Source: Acestrorhynchus altus
Lineage: Eukaryota > Chordata > Actinopteri > Characiformes > Acestrorhynchidae
Length of the DNA stretch: 64,000 nucleotides
NCBI GenBank assembly: GCA_034509495.1
Contig: CM067508.1
Coordinates: 20,638,003 to 20,702,002, forward strand
Direction of reading: 5' to 3'
Both the position numbers and the translations under genes were made by a program. Under the pieces are notes generated by a model. It searched no databases. It had not been told where the DNA came from and worked only from the letters and a program-made list of their open reading frames with translations. Below, piece after piece: positions 1-12,529 of this stretch. The first letter of the stretch is position 1. Every line of letters starts with the position of its first letter.

Positions 1-1046
1 CAAGACATATTCTCCTCCTCCACTGGGAGAAGGAATGGAACAAACCAGAGTATGGATTGCATGGCCTCATGGCCTCATACCTCCGAGGATCTACAGGAAA
101 GACCTGACAGGACTGCCCTAGGACATGAGGAAGGAGGGAGAAGGATGAGGTGTAGGTTGACGGAAGGAAGAATATGAACTAGAAAACCTTTAGCTTGTAG
201 GAGAAGAGCATCTTTTGGCTCACCACAGTCAATGTCAAGATTTTGTGGCACTTTGTTGTTGATTCAGCCTGCTAGCTGAACAAAAGTATGGTAGACTCTT
301 CAGAAATTAAGAGTCTTAAACCTGGTAGCTCATCATTGTTAAATATACTCATGAATGTATAAAACACACGGGCACAGTATTCTGTACACTATAGTATTCT
401 GTACAGTTGACCATTTCCCATGATTTCAACAATGAAATACTTCCATCTGGTGTCCTCATCATTTATTCCTCTGTCCATAAAAACTGCTTGTTTGATCACC
501 TATGTTGTTTTTTGCCTTCAAACTTGGTAGGTAGCAAGAAACCTCTGGAGTACCGTACAAAAGGATAGTTACAACTTTACAGGAATTTACAGGAAGTTTG
601 GACTCAACAAGAATTATATCAATGAAGCAGTACAGCTAACTAGTTAGTACATAACCTTAGCCATACGAATGGAAGCAAGAGACCTCAGCTTGCCTTTTAC
701 AGTTTTTAAACCCCTACATGCAATAGAAAGTCACTGTGTAAACAGAGCAGTAACACTATCATTAGTTTGAGCCTATAGACAAGGATAGTGTATTATTCTT
801 TGTTTATAACTTTGCCAAGGAGCTGCAGAACACTAAACTGAACTGGTGTTCAATAAAGACACGTTCCACTGTCAATCCTGCCCACAGAGAACATGGAATG
901 GTCTCTCTTTCTAGTCAGTAGACCTGTCAGAATGCTCTTTGTGCCACACTCTCACTAACTCTATTACACCACTATTATAAATATGTGACTTGATCCTCTG
1001 CATTGCTGGAGAGGTGGGATGTCTGTTAAGTATTAGGGTGTCTACA
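1..1046. other. Unique AT-rich sequence, no gene seen
   Basis: I see no coding exon, RNA gene or repeat family here. The sequence is ordinary AT-rich intergenic or intronic vertebrate DNA. Confidence 0.6.
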
Positions 1047-1054
1047 CACTAAAC

Positions 1055-1096
1055 CAGTGATTCCCAAACTGTTTACCACCCATGATCATACTAAAA

Positions 1097-1131
<35 letters not shown>

Positions 1132-1627
1132 ACGTCACCACGACATGTGGCACTTGCCTGCAAGCTAGCATGGTAGGATGTTTGATTACTGTTTCTTGTC
1201 AGTGCAATAGGCCTAACGAGAATGCTGGAGACAGAGAAAAACAGCAGGAGTGTACTGAACTATGGTTTCTAAATGTACCTCATGTTAATTATTCAGGTAT
1301 TAATAATACTGCAGAAACTATTGTGAATATTGTGTACTTGGTAACCAGTTGTTCGGTATATGCTGAATTAACAGGGCTCTATAGGGCCTGATGTTAATAA
1401 CTGACATTAATAATTATAGTACTGCAGTTTTGAGGGAGTAAAACCTAGGGGTTCTAAGTAATAATGTTATGAACATTATGGGTAAAAACCTCTAGATTTC
1501 AATCCTTAATATTTTAGCTCATCCCACAGATTTTCGGTGGCCATCTAAGAAAAGATGATCTAGTGTACCACCTTTGGATGCTTTGTGTACCACCAGTGGT
1601 ACACATACCACAGTTTGAGAACCATTG
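1055..1627. mobile_element. Non-autonomous hAT-like transposon with 8-bp target duplication
   Basis: The left end begins CAGTGATTCCCAAAC and the right end reads GTTTGAGAACCATTG, which is its imperfect reverse complement. This is the CAGTG-type terminal inverted repeat typical of hAT elements. The element is flanked by CACTAAAC (1047-1054) and CACTATAC (1628-1635), an 8-bp target duplication with one mismatch, as expected for hAT insertion. The 573-bp body carries an AC microsatellite near its left end and no recognisable transposase, so it must have been mobilised in trans. Short frames inside it have no family signature. The ends and duplication are seen directly; the hAT assignment follows from them. 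Confidence 0.8.
1099..1128. repeat. (AC)n microsatellite inside the hAT element
   Basis: About 15 AC dinucleotides, uninterrupted. Confidence 0.98.
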
Positions 1628-1635
1628 CACTATAC

Positions 1636-3773
1636 AAAGCAAGTACCCATTAGCCTTACTCCTCTATCTTGGATTTTCATCCACATGTGCCTATTCATCC
1701 TCATTTCTATTACTTTCCTCCATATCAGATTCTGTTGCAGCAACAGTTGAAATGGTTTGAATTTTTCCAAGTTCCTAACTTAAATTCACTGGGGGACTGC
1801 ATTACTGACACCTTGTCAGCATCTAGGGTATACCTAAACATCTGAATACCCAAACATCTTCACACAAGAAAGAGGATCTCTCTTTAGATCTTTCCCTACA
1901 ATACTCTGAACTGTGGCATGCAATCTGGCCCTCGTGGTTAAGGTTGGCATTTTGTAATCAATCTTTCGCAGACTTGTCATCTTTGGAATACCAAAATGAA
2001 GTTCCAACCCTGCAGGAGGTTTGTGGTAGTTTTTTATGTTTTTGTCTGGCACTGATGGTTATGCCATCAACAAAATCATGATTATCAAGTCCAAGTCTTA
2101 GCCAGCCAAGTTCAACTCCACACTGACCACAGCAACTTGTGAGACCTTCTATTTTGACCCCCAGCTTCACACTCCCCCACAAGACCACTCTCCTCTACTG
2201 TTCATGCCCATTTCCCCCTCCCTATTTTGGTCCCATGTTCCTTCTCTACTCATTTCTCTGCACAGTCACGGTGGTTCTTGGTTCTGTTTTCTCAGCTGCT
2301 TGGCATATTTACCTGAGCTATCGAGAAATGTCTCCCTCAGATATTTGGAAAGGAAAGAAAAAAAAAATTAACAAGTGAAAAAAGGTGAGTGGGACAATTC
2401 CAAGATCTACCAAAGAAACAGGAAGCAGGAGGTACCAAGACCTCTAAAAGGACAGTCCAGTTAAAGCTTTGGGGGAACTCCAAGGAAAGCACCAGAGTGT
2501 GGAACCTGAGACCAAGGCCCACTCACTTTGGCAAGTAGGCTTGCATGTAGCACTACACATTTCTTTCTTCTTGTATTTGTCTTGAACCTTTTAAGTTTTG
2601 TGTCTCATTCTTATACACTTTCTCCTCATTTCCAACACCTTACACTTTTGTTCTGCTTGTGGGACAAATACATGCCCAGGAAAGAAAGAGAATTAGAACA
2701 ATTGCTGACTAATGCATATTGAGCATGCTCACTCCAGACTGTGCTATGCTGTGGTGAGGGAGGGAGGAAAAGAGGGAGGGCTGCACACTGCACCTGTGCC
2801 TAAGTATGGTGTTGTTGACCCAGGGTAACTTTGGGCCTGGAGATCCCCTGGCACAATTCCACAACCTCCACCCAGCCACTTCTTAGAGCCCACTTACAGT
2901 AAACAAACTTAGGAGGTTGACAGTCTGAATTTGACATACTGTAATTGGTTCCCATTAACCTAGATCCAAAACAGAATAAAGATTTATATCTGAAATAACA
3001 TCTCCAGGTTTGTTTGAATAAGGTTCAGTACGGTGAAAGAAGGGACAAACTTCATTACACATACTAAACCTGAAACTTCAGATGTTTCTCTGTTCAGTCT
3101 CAATTAACCTTTCAAAGGTTAGTACATGACTAGTACTTTTATAAAAGCAGCTTTGAAGATTTTATTATTGGAATATGTCAAATCAATTTGCTGTCCATGT
3201 CTATTGTAACATATTCTGCTCAGCTGTTTACATTTTATCTACCTTGGATCACAGTAAAACATTAGCTGTAATCAAATCACATAATCCGGTCAAGCCCTTG
3301 TCCAAGTCAGTATCTGTATCTGGTAGAAACAGAACAGTGACATTTTATGATGTCACTGGTTTAATTGGTTGCATTTTTTATAGGAGTCCCTAGGGATTAG
3401 GCCAGGATGGTAAACACAGGAATAATGATATCAAAAACAGGAAAGAGACAGAAAAAGAAAGGGAATTTACCCATTTGTTGTAATAGAATGATTCATTGGG
3501 GAACATGTAAAGTAAGTAATGCACCTGGGACTTTCCATAGCATAAGTGACTACTGTTTGTTTGGGATGCTTAGGAACACTTAGGTAGTCATTCATGACTT
3601 ACAAGTCTCTACTGTAGCCCACTGAGAACCTTCAGAGAGTGTCAAGTGTTGTAGCCTACAATTTCAGTTTCACAGTTTTTTGCATTTTGAGTTGACATGT
3701 TGGCTCTTAGCCCAACATTAGATCATTAATCATTGCAATACAGATGATGTGAACCAATCAGCACAGTTTGTGT
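1636..3773. other. Unique sequence, no gene seen
   Basis: Only short chance reading frames without family signatures are present. A purine-rich patch lies near 2340-2420. No repeat family was recognised. Confidence 0.5.
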
Positions 3774-3965
3774 CAGGGGTCTACAACCCTGCTACTGGAG
3801 CTACTTTCCTGCAGATTTCTACTCCATCCCAAACCTAACACACCGCATTCAGCCAAGCGGGAACTTCTGAATGCAATAGTTAATTGGATCAGGTGGGGTG
3901 GATCAAGGTTGAATGTAGAGTCTGCAGGAAGGTAGCTCTTCAGGAGCAGAGTTGGTGACCTCTGG
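3774..3965. mobile_element. Short palindromic MITE with long inverted ends
   Basis: The left 50 bases (from CAGGGGTCTACAACCCTG) match the reverse complement of the right 50 bases (ending GTTGGTGACCTCTGG) with scattered differences. A short spacer of about 90 bases lies between. This matches a very common teleost dispersed repeat in which both ends read roughly as aggggtcaccaac...ctgctcctggagagctac. It has no coding capacity. The inverted ends are seen directly; the family match is from memory and I cannot name the superfamily with certainty. Confidence 0.75.
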
Positions 3966-5364
3966 TTTATGTGAATCAGACACTGTTTAAAAGTGTTCAT
4001 TGGTTTCGTTCTTATGTTTTTCTGATTCTGCAAGTATCACATTAATGAACACATTAGGCCATTAACTCAGGTTACAGTGTAAATACATTATTATTTATAT
4101 TATTTACTTAAATATTTTAAAGGCTTCTTCCACCTCTCCCACAACCTGTACGATGCTCCTGTATATTAGTAGTGGCTCCTTGATGTCTGTAAATCATAAA
4201 AAGTATCCTGGAAACAGGACATTGTATATAGGTCTAGCTGGGCCTACCACCCTGAAATGAATTAGAAATTCATGAAAACTAAGAGCTACTGTATTACAAT
4301 GCTCAAATGGATCTTCTCATCCAATTACAACCAGTTTCACGTAGGGTTCTCTTATAGTTAAATCAGTTTGACTTGCTTTGGGGATGGGGTGGGGTGTATA
4401 GAACCCTAGTTCACTACTGCAACACAAAGAAATGCTAATGGTGGTTTGTTTGGCAATGTCTTCAGGCATTTTATATGACATATAATTTTGCTTTGATTCT
4501 TTGATTGCATATACATATCATGAACTTTTGACCAAGACCAAGCAATTTGGAGACATCACCTGGAGTGGAATGAGTGCTTCTTAACAAGTTCCTCTGAGCA
4601 TTTGGGATTTGAGTCAGAGTGCTATAAGGGTAATACTGGGCATGTGTTTAAATGTGGCATCCCACTGTGGATTGTTCCTGCTCAGCTTTCTCTCATTCCC
4701 TGAACTCGTCTTCTCAACAGCAAAGACTTTCATCCCCAAGATGGATATTTTCCAGTTCAGCTAACAAGGCCTGTGCTTTGCCGGCTAGGCTCTGCTTACT
4801 GCAGGAATGGCCATTTAATGAACTGTCTAACAACTCTGTCAACAGACTCATCATTTAAACACCCCACGATCCCATCAGACACTCTGGGTCCAGGCTGCCT
4901 TCTCAGGGCTTCCCTGCTCTCGGTCGCTGCAGGGGTTGGACGTCAGTTTCCGTGGAAACGAAACTGCCATGGATAGGACTGGTGAGACAAAGGATGACAG
5001 CCACGAGGAGAAGTGAGCGTCAAGGCAGAACGCCAGAAACTAAAAGGTCTACTGCCCCAGGCCACACTAGCTGCCTCCAGAGCAAATGTGCTGCCAGGCC
5101 CAACTAATGGAGTCATAATTGGTGATTAGACCCTCAGAAGGTGAGGGAGCACAGCGTCTTAAACTCTGACACATGGCATTCTGAACTGAACTGAACTGCA
5201 AGCACACTGACTCTTCAGGATAAAACACTGTCTACTCTGCAAGAAATTATCGCATAATTTTATATAGTTAAATCATCTAAAATTTGTGACTGCGATTTAA
5301 TTTTAAAATGCTTGTATTGTACATTTTATTCATTTTCATTTATTATGGTTGGTTGCTTTGGGTT
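3966..5364. other. Unique sequence with a GC-richer patch at 4660-5160
   Basis: No repeat or exon was recognised. The 4660-5160 patch is more balanced in composition than its surroundings and holds open frames of 67-68 codons without family features. Confidence 0.4.
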
Positions 5365-5415
5365 ATTCTACTTCTATTAGTCCTTCTCTACAGGAACTAG
5401 ACAAGCTGTGTGAAT
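5365..5415. repeat. Fragment of TIR-bounded dispersed repeat family A
   Basis: About 50 bases (around CTACAGGAACTAGACAAGCTG) match a middle segment of the Tc1-like, TIR-bounded family whose better copies lie at 10.5, 19.0, 21.1 and 39.3-40.5 kb. The match rests on memory of the fuller family sequence. Confidence 0.4.
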
Positions 5416-8074
5416 TTGGAGAGTTGGTGTAACGATGATACAAATGTCAGAGTAGACATTTTCGAAAGGTCATATACATGTAGGTCATTCCTCTTCTCAA
5501 ACTTCCTGACTAAATCTTTAACAAGACCACCATTTCTGTACAAAAGCTAATATTCTCCATGAACATCAGCTGTGAAACAAGAGCTTCACTATGTTTTGTG
5601 AGTGGTATTAGGTAGATGGATGGATGGGGTTTTGTGAATGAGTCTGGACCTGAAGCAGATAATGGGTTGTGCAGATAAGATGACGTCTGCGTGCTGTGAT
5701 GACTGCCTTTTCTGTCTGCTTCCTGCTCCAGTGCTAATCCTGTGCATTAGGTTATTTTTAGAGAGCACAGGATGTGAATAGGCTGTCCTGTCTCACCTTT
5801 CATACAGCCAGTCATTTTAGTCCGTTCTCTCATTGGTCCCCCTGACTCTTTTGTGTCGAAGGCTTCATGGCCTGCCTGACATAACGACTCAAAGGATAAA
5901 GTGATTGAGTGATTGTCTCCTCTTGTCCTCTTCTGTAGACTGTATGTTTAAAATAATGAGGCTCACATTTGTCTTACATTACAGCAGTACCACCAATGGA
6001 ATAGGACTCTGTGGAGAAGATAATGCCAGACATGGGTGAGATGGGTATAAAGCAAACAAAATGAATCACACAATTAACTAATAACTCTTTAGCAGCTATC
6101 AGCTGTGAAATTTAGCTTGAGGTTGATTTTTGCATTTGCTAACTAGCAATGAAGACTTTCATGAACCTTCCTGAAATACAAGATAAAACTCCAATATATT
6201 TTTTCCACACTGTTATGGTCCACATGCATCACTAACGGTTCCTGTTTAGCAAGAGAAGCCAGAATGATGAGAATGATCACCAATTATCCAACTATTACAT
6301 GTGTAACTAATTTGGTCAATTTAGTGACTCAATCAATTTATTTGATTTAAATAGTTAGACACTGCATTGCATTCCAAAAACATGTGAAAAACATTTGATG
6401 TTAAATTGCTGTTAAGGTCATTTACATTCACACATGTCTCTTAAAAACACGGGTCTTTTTGGAATGTAAACTGTCAACATTTGAAGAACCATGTGAAGCA
6501 CCATTAGAACAGATTGAGCAGTGTAAGCAATATTTGATAATCACTTTTGAAGATCTTGAGAATCCATAGCGTGGGTATTCTTTCTTGTTTGGAACTAGCA
6601 GGTTCTATCTGACATTTTGAACCAAACTGTATTACTTATCACTTATCATATTTGTATTGTTTGAAAACATTATGTGAGGAGTGTTTTTTAAGTTATATTC
6701 ATTTTAGACTCTTTACCTAGACAACAAAGTTTCTATTCCCATATGTCAGTGTCATATTGAGACTTTTAAGGGGATGAATTGATAACAAGGACATGCCTGA
6801 CTTCACTGGTTCTAAAGTGCTGGTAAACATCATTACCTGATTACAACACAGTCAGGGTGCTGGATCAGTAGAATATCTCATAGCAGCCCAGGTGTTTTAC
6901 AGTTCATAAAAAGTTTAGCATTTGAACTTCAATATCTTAACCTGATACAATATCATCACAAAGATTGCCAGGCTAGCAGAGGGGTCAGTTAAATATTTTG
7001 TGGCCAACATTAATTAAGTGGGCAGATATTTACAGGACTGTTTTCTGTTTTATGCTCAGGTCCCGAACACGCTGATGCAGCAATTTTGCCACTACCTTGG
7101 AACATTCCCATTTGGGTGCATCTGCTGCACATTAATGTACAACTTCAGAAGAACTTCAGGGGAGCTTAAATCTTTTAATCTGGTTGCTGGAGAAAATTGA
7201 TACTCCCCTCTAACCGTTCTTTGGTTCTGAGTTGAGAGACCCATTTAAGAAGCTGGGGCTTAGTGAACGATGGAGGGAAAGAGCTAGCAATTCCATTTGC
7301 TTGTATTGACATGGGTGTCCCATCTCAATCCAGTTATAGGGATTATTGTCTATACAGATACCATTTCATTAGACTAAAACACACCCCTGCCGGCTTGGTG
7401 TTCCAGCATGAAGACCAATGCTGTTTAGGACTGTTGCTTGTCTGTACAGGGAGCCTATAAATGGTTTATTGTGGAATTGCTTATGGTTAAGAGTGTGCCT
7501 TGATCAATACCAGTTGGAATGGAGATAGCTGTGGTTGGTGCTTTGTGATAAAGTGATCAAAATATCACACAAAATCTTCCTAAATTCTGCTTGCATTCAT
7601 TCAAAATGAACAAAACCCTATTGAATATTTAGTCATTTACAAAGAAATATGAAGAAAGAACAAATAAACATATCAATATTTTATATTTTTTGAAACAATG
7701 ATGTGCCTTTTTTCAGGGTGTTTTTTTTTGGCAAACCTTTCTATTAATTGGTTAATTAATTAATTAAATCAAAAAACTAAAGCATAATTTTGCAGAGAAA
7801 CAACTTGTAAATGAATGTTAATTTAATTTTATTTACAGCATAGATGCGTACATAAATATTTTTTAAAACTAGGTCATTCTTTAAAAGTCCAGAGTGAATG
7901 CAGAATGGAGCTGGCTACTGATGTGGACACTGATTATAAAGTATAATAATAATGTGGACACTGATTATAAATCTGTTTTTAAAACTGTTGACTGTTTTAA
8001 CGTGCATTGCATGTAGTCCGATTGTGCTTGCACACAGGAGTTTTTATTCTGCATTTATTCCATCCTTGCAGTGA
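5416..8074. other. Unique sequence, no gene seen
   Basis: AT-rich with scattered A/T runs near 7670-7860. No exon, RNA gene or repeat family was recognised in this 2.6 kb. Confidence 0.5.
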
Positions 8075-8230
8075 AAAACACACACACACACACACTAGTG
8101 AGTTCAAACACTACGGGAGAGTGAGCACACATGCCCAGATTGGTGGGCAGCCCTATCCATGGCACATGGGGAGCTGCTGAAAAGTTAAGTGCCTTGCTCA
8201 AGGGCACTTCAGTCATGTCTTGCTAGTCCT
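8075..8230. repeat. Decayed teleost dispersed repeat
   Basis: A short AC tract (8079-8095) is followed by a segment containing GTGGGCAGCC, GGGGAGCTG and the phrase GTGCCTTGCTCAAGGGCAC. That phrase and its order relative to the upstream words mark a widespread fish repeat that I recognise but cannot place in a superfamily. The copy has no coding capacity and blurred ends. Confidence 0.6.
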
Positions 8231-8692
8231 AAAACAGAAGGCCAGCTGTGGTCCTCTTGTTATCAGGAACCTGGCATTCTCACTATGAAGCTATTACTGA
8301 AGCTTCCTAACTGAGTTATTTCTCTGGGTAAAAATGTTCTGGTGCTTGTTTCCTTGCCAAAACACTGCCACTTTTAAGTGGATGTTTTAAATTTAGCTTT
8401 ATAGACACAGGTCCTCTTCTTTGGATATAAATGAATAGAAATTGTATGGTGCCCAAAAACACTCATTTTCAAATTCTCCTCTTCTTCCTATTCACCCTCT
8501 AACTGAACATATTATACTGCACGTTTTGCATTTTTATTACTGCTGTTGGTTGAAACCTATATCAACAGATCTGCTTTCCATATAAATCAATATGACCCCT
8601 TGATTTTTGTTGGAAAATAAGGTAAGTATGATTGTTCAGGTTTAGCTGCATTGCTCTCTCAGTAGTTCTGGGTTGCATGATAACTCATTTGG

Positions 8693-8934
8693 TTTACATT
8701 TACATTTGCATTTACATTTATGGCATTTAGCAGACGCCCTTATCCAGAGCGACTTACAAAAGTGCTTTGCTGTTCACTCAGAATATACTTAGCTAGAAGA
8801 CAAGGCAAGAATCTAGAGATTGCTCACACTTAGATCCTGTTGAAACAAATGTCTTTATGGAGTTAAATACTCAGTCTGCGTTTGAAGACAGTGAGGGACT
8901 CAGCTGTTCGGACCCCCAGGGGACGTTTGTTCCA

Positions 8935-8936
<2 letters not shown>
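8693..8936 (-). mobile_element. LINE 3'-end fragment (element sense on minus strand), family B
   Basis: Read on the minus strand, this begins inside the last codons of a non-LTR reverse transcriptase (residues GVRTAESLTVFKRRL). It then runs through a 3' untranslated region with the core GTAAGTCGCTCTGGATAAGG and ends in ATGTAA-type short tandem repeats, the usual LINE 3' tail. The same layout recurs on the opposite strand at 22.6-22.9 kb, which confirms a dispersed family. A diverged copy lies at 15.35-15.65 kb and a scrap at 43.6 kb. The copy is 5'-truncated, as most LINE insertions are. I cannot fix the clade from so little coding sequence. Confidence 0.75.
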
Positions 8937-8988
<52 letters not shown>

Positions 8989-9002
8989 GTATACGTATAT
9001 AT
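8936..9002. repeat. (TA)n microsatellite with TACG variants
   Basis: About 60 bases of TA repeats ending in two TACG interruptions, followed by T runs at 9004-9030. Confidence 0.98.
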
Positions 9003-9030
9003 TGTTTTTTTTTTTTTTTTGGTTTTTTTT

Positions 9031-9285
9031 TCCCCACCCAATTTTTGGAAGTGCCAATTACTCAGCCTAACACATGCATGCTCTGTGTACTGATACTAAG
9101 AGGGTGAAGACAAGTACACGCTTCCTCCTGTACATGCCATTCCAGCCTCTTTGTGCCACTTCCTCATTACTGGGTAGTCAATGCACTTGGAGGAAAGTGC
9201 CCAGTCCACAGCTCCAATATAACAGCTATGCCTGTGCATCACCAGCATCACATTGGGTGTACTTTGAGATTTTCCCAAGCCAGTC
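9031..9285 (-). mobile_element. SINE family C copy, minus orientation
   Basis: The reverse complement follows the same word order as the SINE body at 17.46-18.07 kb: a TTGGTCAGCAC-like segment, a segment with the sense of gagcgtgttggc, the GGAGGAGGCATGTGCTTGTC-like segment, then ATTGG..GTGCCAATT near the 3' end. On the plus strand the clearest words are AGGGTGAAGACAAGTAC and CAATGCACTTGGAGGAAAG. The tRNA-derived head is missing or too worn to see. Sense strand is minus. Confidence 0.65.
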
Positions 9286-10175
9286 CACTCATCCTGTAGC
9301 ACAGTGGTTTATTCTGACACCAGTAAAGGTACATATAGCGGATGAGTCTTCCCTGTACAGGTAGAGGATGGCTGCAGTTGCCAAGGCAACAGGGTTCTCA
9401 GCATACACACAACTTTCCTCTATAGGTAGCCCTGTGATTCACACAGCTTTATTTAAAGCTGATGACAAGGCCTCTGAAGTGGCCTCCTCGCCTCACTTTG
9501 CATATCTGTGCCCACATCATCCAATCACATCCAACCGATCACAATGAAGATTACAAATGTGGTTACAAACGAGCTGCGGATGACTCACAGTAAATACTCT
9601 GCAGATATCGCGTGATTGTACTCTGGTTTACTTCATTCCAGAATTCTAATCTGAACAACAGTTCAATTCTTCTCATATGAAAGACCAATTTTAGATCAAG
9701 ACTTTATCGAATTTTCCGTGAAAATGATCTGATGCCTCACTCTGAAGTAATGGCATTAAGGAACCACAGTTAAGGAGAGCTGTGGAAGTCAATGCAAGAC
9801 GTAACTTATATAGTCAACTCAGTAAACAAATTCATCAGACTGGAGCAAGAGCTAATTTTATAATTAATTATACTTGTTATAGAATTTGCAAGACTTAGAA
9901 AATAATTGATATTAATTGATTTAAACTAAAAATAAGTACTTTTTAGAACAGCAACAAAGGTAAAAGTTCCTTTCACTGTGCTTAATGACCAGTGCCTTCA
10001 TCTCTGTACACAGTACGACCCTGAAAATGACTGAACACTTATGATTCTTCTACTTTCAGCAAATATAAACATACAATAACAGTAGTGAGTATCAGTACAA
10101 TAAGTACTGATAACACTGTCAAGTCTCAAATTTCAATTATTATTTTTTTTCTACAGAGATTGATGCTCAGTAAGG
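9286..10175. other. Unique sequence, no gene seen
   Basis: No exon or repeat was recognised before the GT tract. Confidence 0.5.

Positions 10176-10258
<83 letters not shown>
10176..10258. repeat. (GT)n microsatellite, about 41 units
   Basis: An uninterrupted 83-base alternating purine-pyrimidine tract. Confidence 0.99.
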
Positions 10259-10261
<3 letters not shown>

Positions 10262-10338
10262 CTTGTGTAGATACACACATCCGTCAGGCATGTCATTGGA
10301 TTTTGGTTTTTTGGTTTACAGGTTTGGACAGCATGTCT

Positions 10339-10339
<1 letters not shown>

Positions 10340-10372
<33 letters not shown>
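10340..10372. repeat. (GT)n microsatellite
   Basis: About 16 units, 80 bases downstream of the larger GT tract. Confidence 0.98.
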
Positions 10373-10375
<3 letters not shown>

Positions 10376-10499
10376 AAAATGTTGCCATTCCTGAATTTAT
10401 TATGACTTGAGCTTTATGCTTTACTTCTGTTTTTGGTCACTTTTATGAAATTAACTGTCCACAACCTGAACCACCTTTTAGCACTTCACCTCATCTCCA

Positions 10500-10770
10500 A
10501 CTTATCCCACTGGATGGAGCACCAGTATTCCAGAAAATACAATTCCATTAAACCACTGTTCAATGCTGGGTGTCTTTATATCACTTTAGGCATGCCTTGA
10601 ATTTGGCATGGTGCCAGTAGGTACATGTTGATCTCCTCCAGAGAGTCCTATTCTACATGCAATACTCTGGTACAGGCCAAAACAACCTGTGTGTATTTAC
10701 ACATCTTTGATAGCAACAAGTGCAACTTACATCTGAATGCATTCATTTATTCATGGAACTCATGACCTTC
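10500..10770. repeat. Internal segment of TIR-bounded family A
   Basis: The words CTGGATGGAGCACCAGTATTCC, TTGGCATGGTGCCAGTAGG (10.60 kb) and CTCCAGAGAGTCCTATTCTA occur in the order expected for the non-coding middle of family A, whose ends are seen at 18.99 and 39.3-40.5 kb. Terminal repeats are not visible here. The assignment is partly from memory. Confidence 0.45.
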
Positions 10771-12529
10771 TGGCTTTTTCTATCACTCCTTGAAACAACA
10801 GGGAGACTCTTCAAACTATGCTGTTTGTATCAAGTTTTATGGCTGAGAGACAGAAAAAGAAAACTAAAAGACTGAGATGGCAAGCATGACAGTGTAAACC
10901 ATGCCTTTGCACAGTGCTTGTTTTTGCTGTGTAGCTGCTGGTTAACTGAATAAGTCAGAGTGCCCATTCTAACACCTGTCTCCCACCTAAAGCACCTACA
11001 ATGGGCACAAGGATCTTAACTGGACCTTTGTACATGGAAGAGTTAGACTTGAAGTGCTAGTACATGCATTACTAGTAGCATTCCGCTACAACATTATACC
11101 ACAGTACACATTCAGAGGTCCTGTAGGATGCTGAGATCTTAATATCTCATTGATGTATATTTGCAAAGAAAGTTATCATAGTGACCCTGCCTTCTCCTGC
11201 CACCCTGCCAAAATGGGCAGTATTTATCCTGCTCTGTCTACAACATACATAATTTGGTCTGGGGCTAATTTATTATCCAATGCACTACCTATAGTCAGTT
11301 TAATTAAACAGATTTATCTGATGGTCTACAGTCTACTGGCTCTGCCATTTCTGTAGCACCATTTCTGGTATGTCACAAACATTTAGACCCTTTTTTATGG
11401 AGTACTTACCTGTTCTCTCTTGTTAATTTGGCATAATATAAACATATAACATAAAATGTGTGATTATAATTAGACAATGATACTTATAGATTTTAAAATG
11501 TGAAACATAATTTAAAATGTAACAGTTTAATAGTTTGTTTAATAATTGTGTAATTAATTGTTTTATTAAAAATACTAGTTTAGACTCTGCTTTTTGATTT
11601 AGTGTCACAATCGTTTTTTTGCATATGGTTTTGGCAGCAAGGAAAGACATGACAATAAACAGACAAACAGCTGAGCAATAGCCTATATATCTCTGTGGTT
11701 TGTGGTGGGCTGGTGTTTCTGTTTTCAGAGGTATCCTTGGTTTTAGTATGAAAATTGTCCTGGTCTTGCAAGAAGATCCTGTTCGGAGCTTTACTGATTT
11801 GAATGATTTTGCTTTGAGTTGTGTTGAGCTGTTGGTGATTCTAGTCCAGGCTGTGTGTACACACACAAGGCTTTATGAAGGTCTTTGAGAAGAGACTCTA
11901 CTCTCCCACTCCTTGCTTTAACAGGACTTGTATGCAGGCAGCGAGAAATCAATGGGGATTAACCCCTGACCCTCTCCACATACTTATATCTGGGCCCTTG
12001 GCAGCCTGTTTGATATTTCATCAGTTTTCGGGCCAAACCCTGAGACTTACTCAATACTATGCAGGGCGCTAATTAATTTCAAACGCAGGGTGCCCAGACT
12101 GGGAGGAAAGGAGTGCCACTGGAAAGAGAGAATGTAGATAGTAAAGAGTTAGCAAGAATGAAAAAGAGAGGAAAAAGAGAGAGCACAAATGGCTGAAAAG
12201 AGGTGATGAATGAGGGGATGTTTGGTCAGATGCCAAGGGAAAGGTAGGATCTTTTAGGACCCTCTATTAGCTTTGTGCTGTAGCATTGTAGGATGCAAGA
12301 GTGACAACAGTCTATATTCTATATATAATCTAATATATGAAAATTCAAACCTTTTTTCTAACTATACGTTCATTCAATCAATTATCAATATGTAATAATA
12401 AAAGGACCAATAGAAATATTTTAGAATTTCAAATGACTAATGGTTCAGAAGTATAAATACAAAACATTACATAATTTTATATTAGTAAAAATTGAAAATA
12501 TCAACATTAATATTAAACTCTTCAAATCT
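10771..12529. other. Unique AT-rich sequence, no gene seen
   Basis: Contains a 147-codon minus-strand frame (11423-11866). It is low in complexity, lacks domain features and lies in AT-rich DNA, so I do not call it a gene. A purine-rich stretch occupies roughly 12110-12220. Confidence 0.5.

Noticed and set aside
10085..10410. Frames encoding long Cys-Val runs
   Set aside because: Translation of the (GT)n microsatellite. The same applies to Tyr-Ile, His-Thr, Arg-Glu and Leu-Ser frames elsewhere.
11423..11866. 147-codon minus-strand frame
   Set aside because: AT-rich context, no recognisable domain, composition like the surrounding noncoding DNA.
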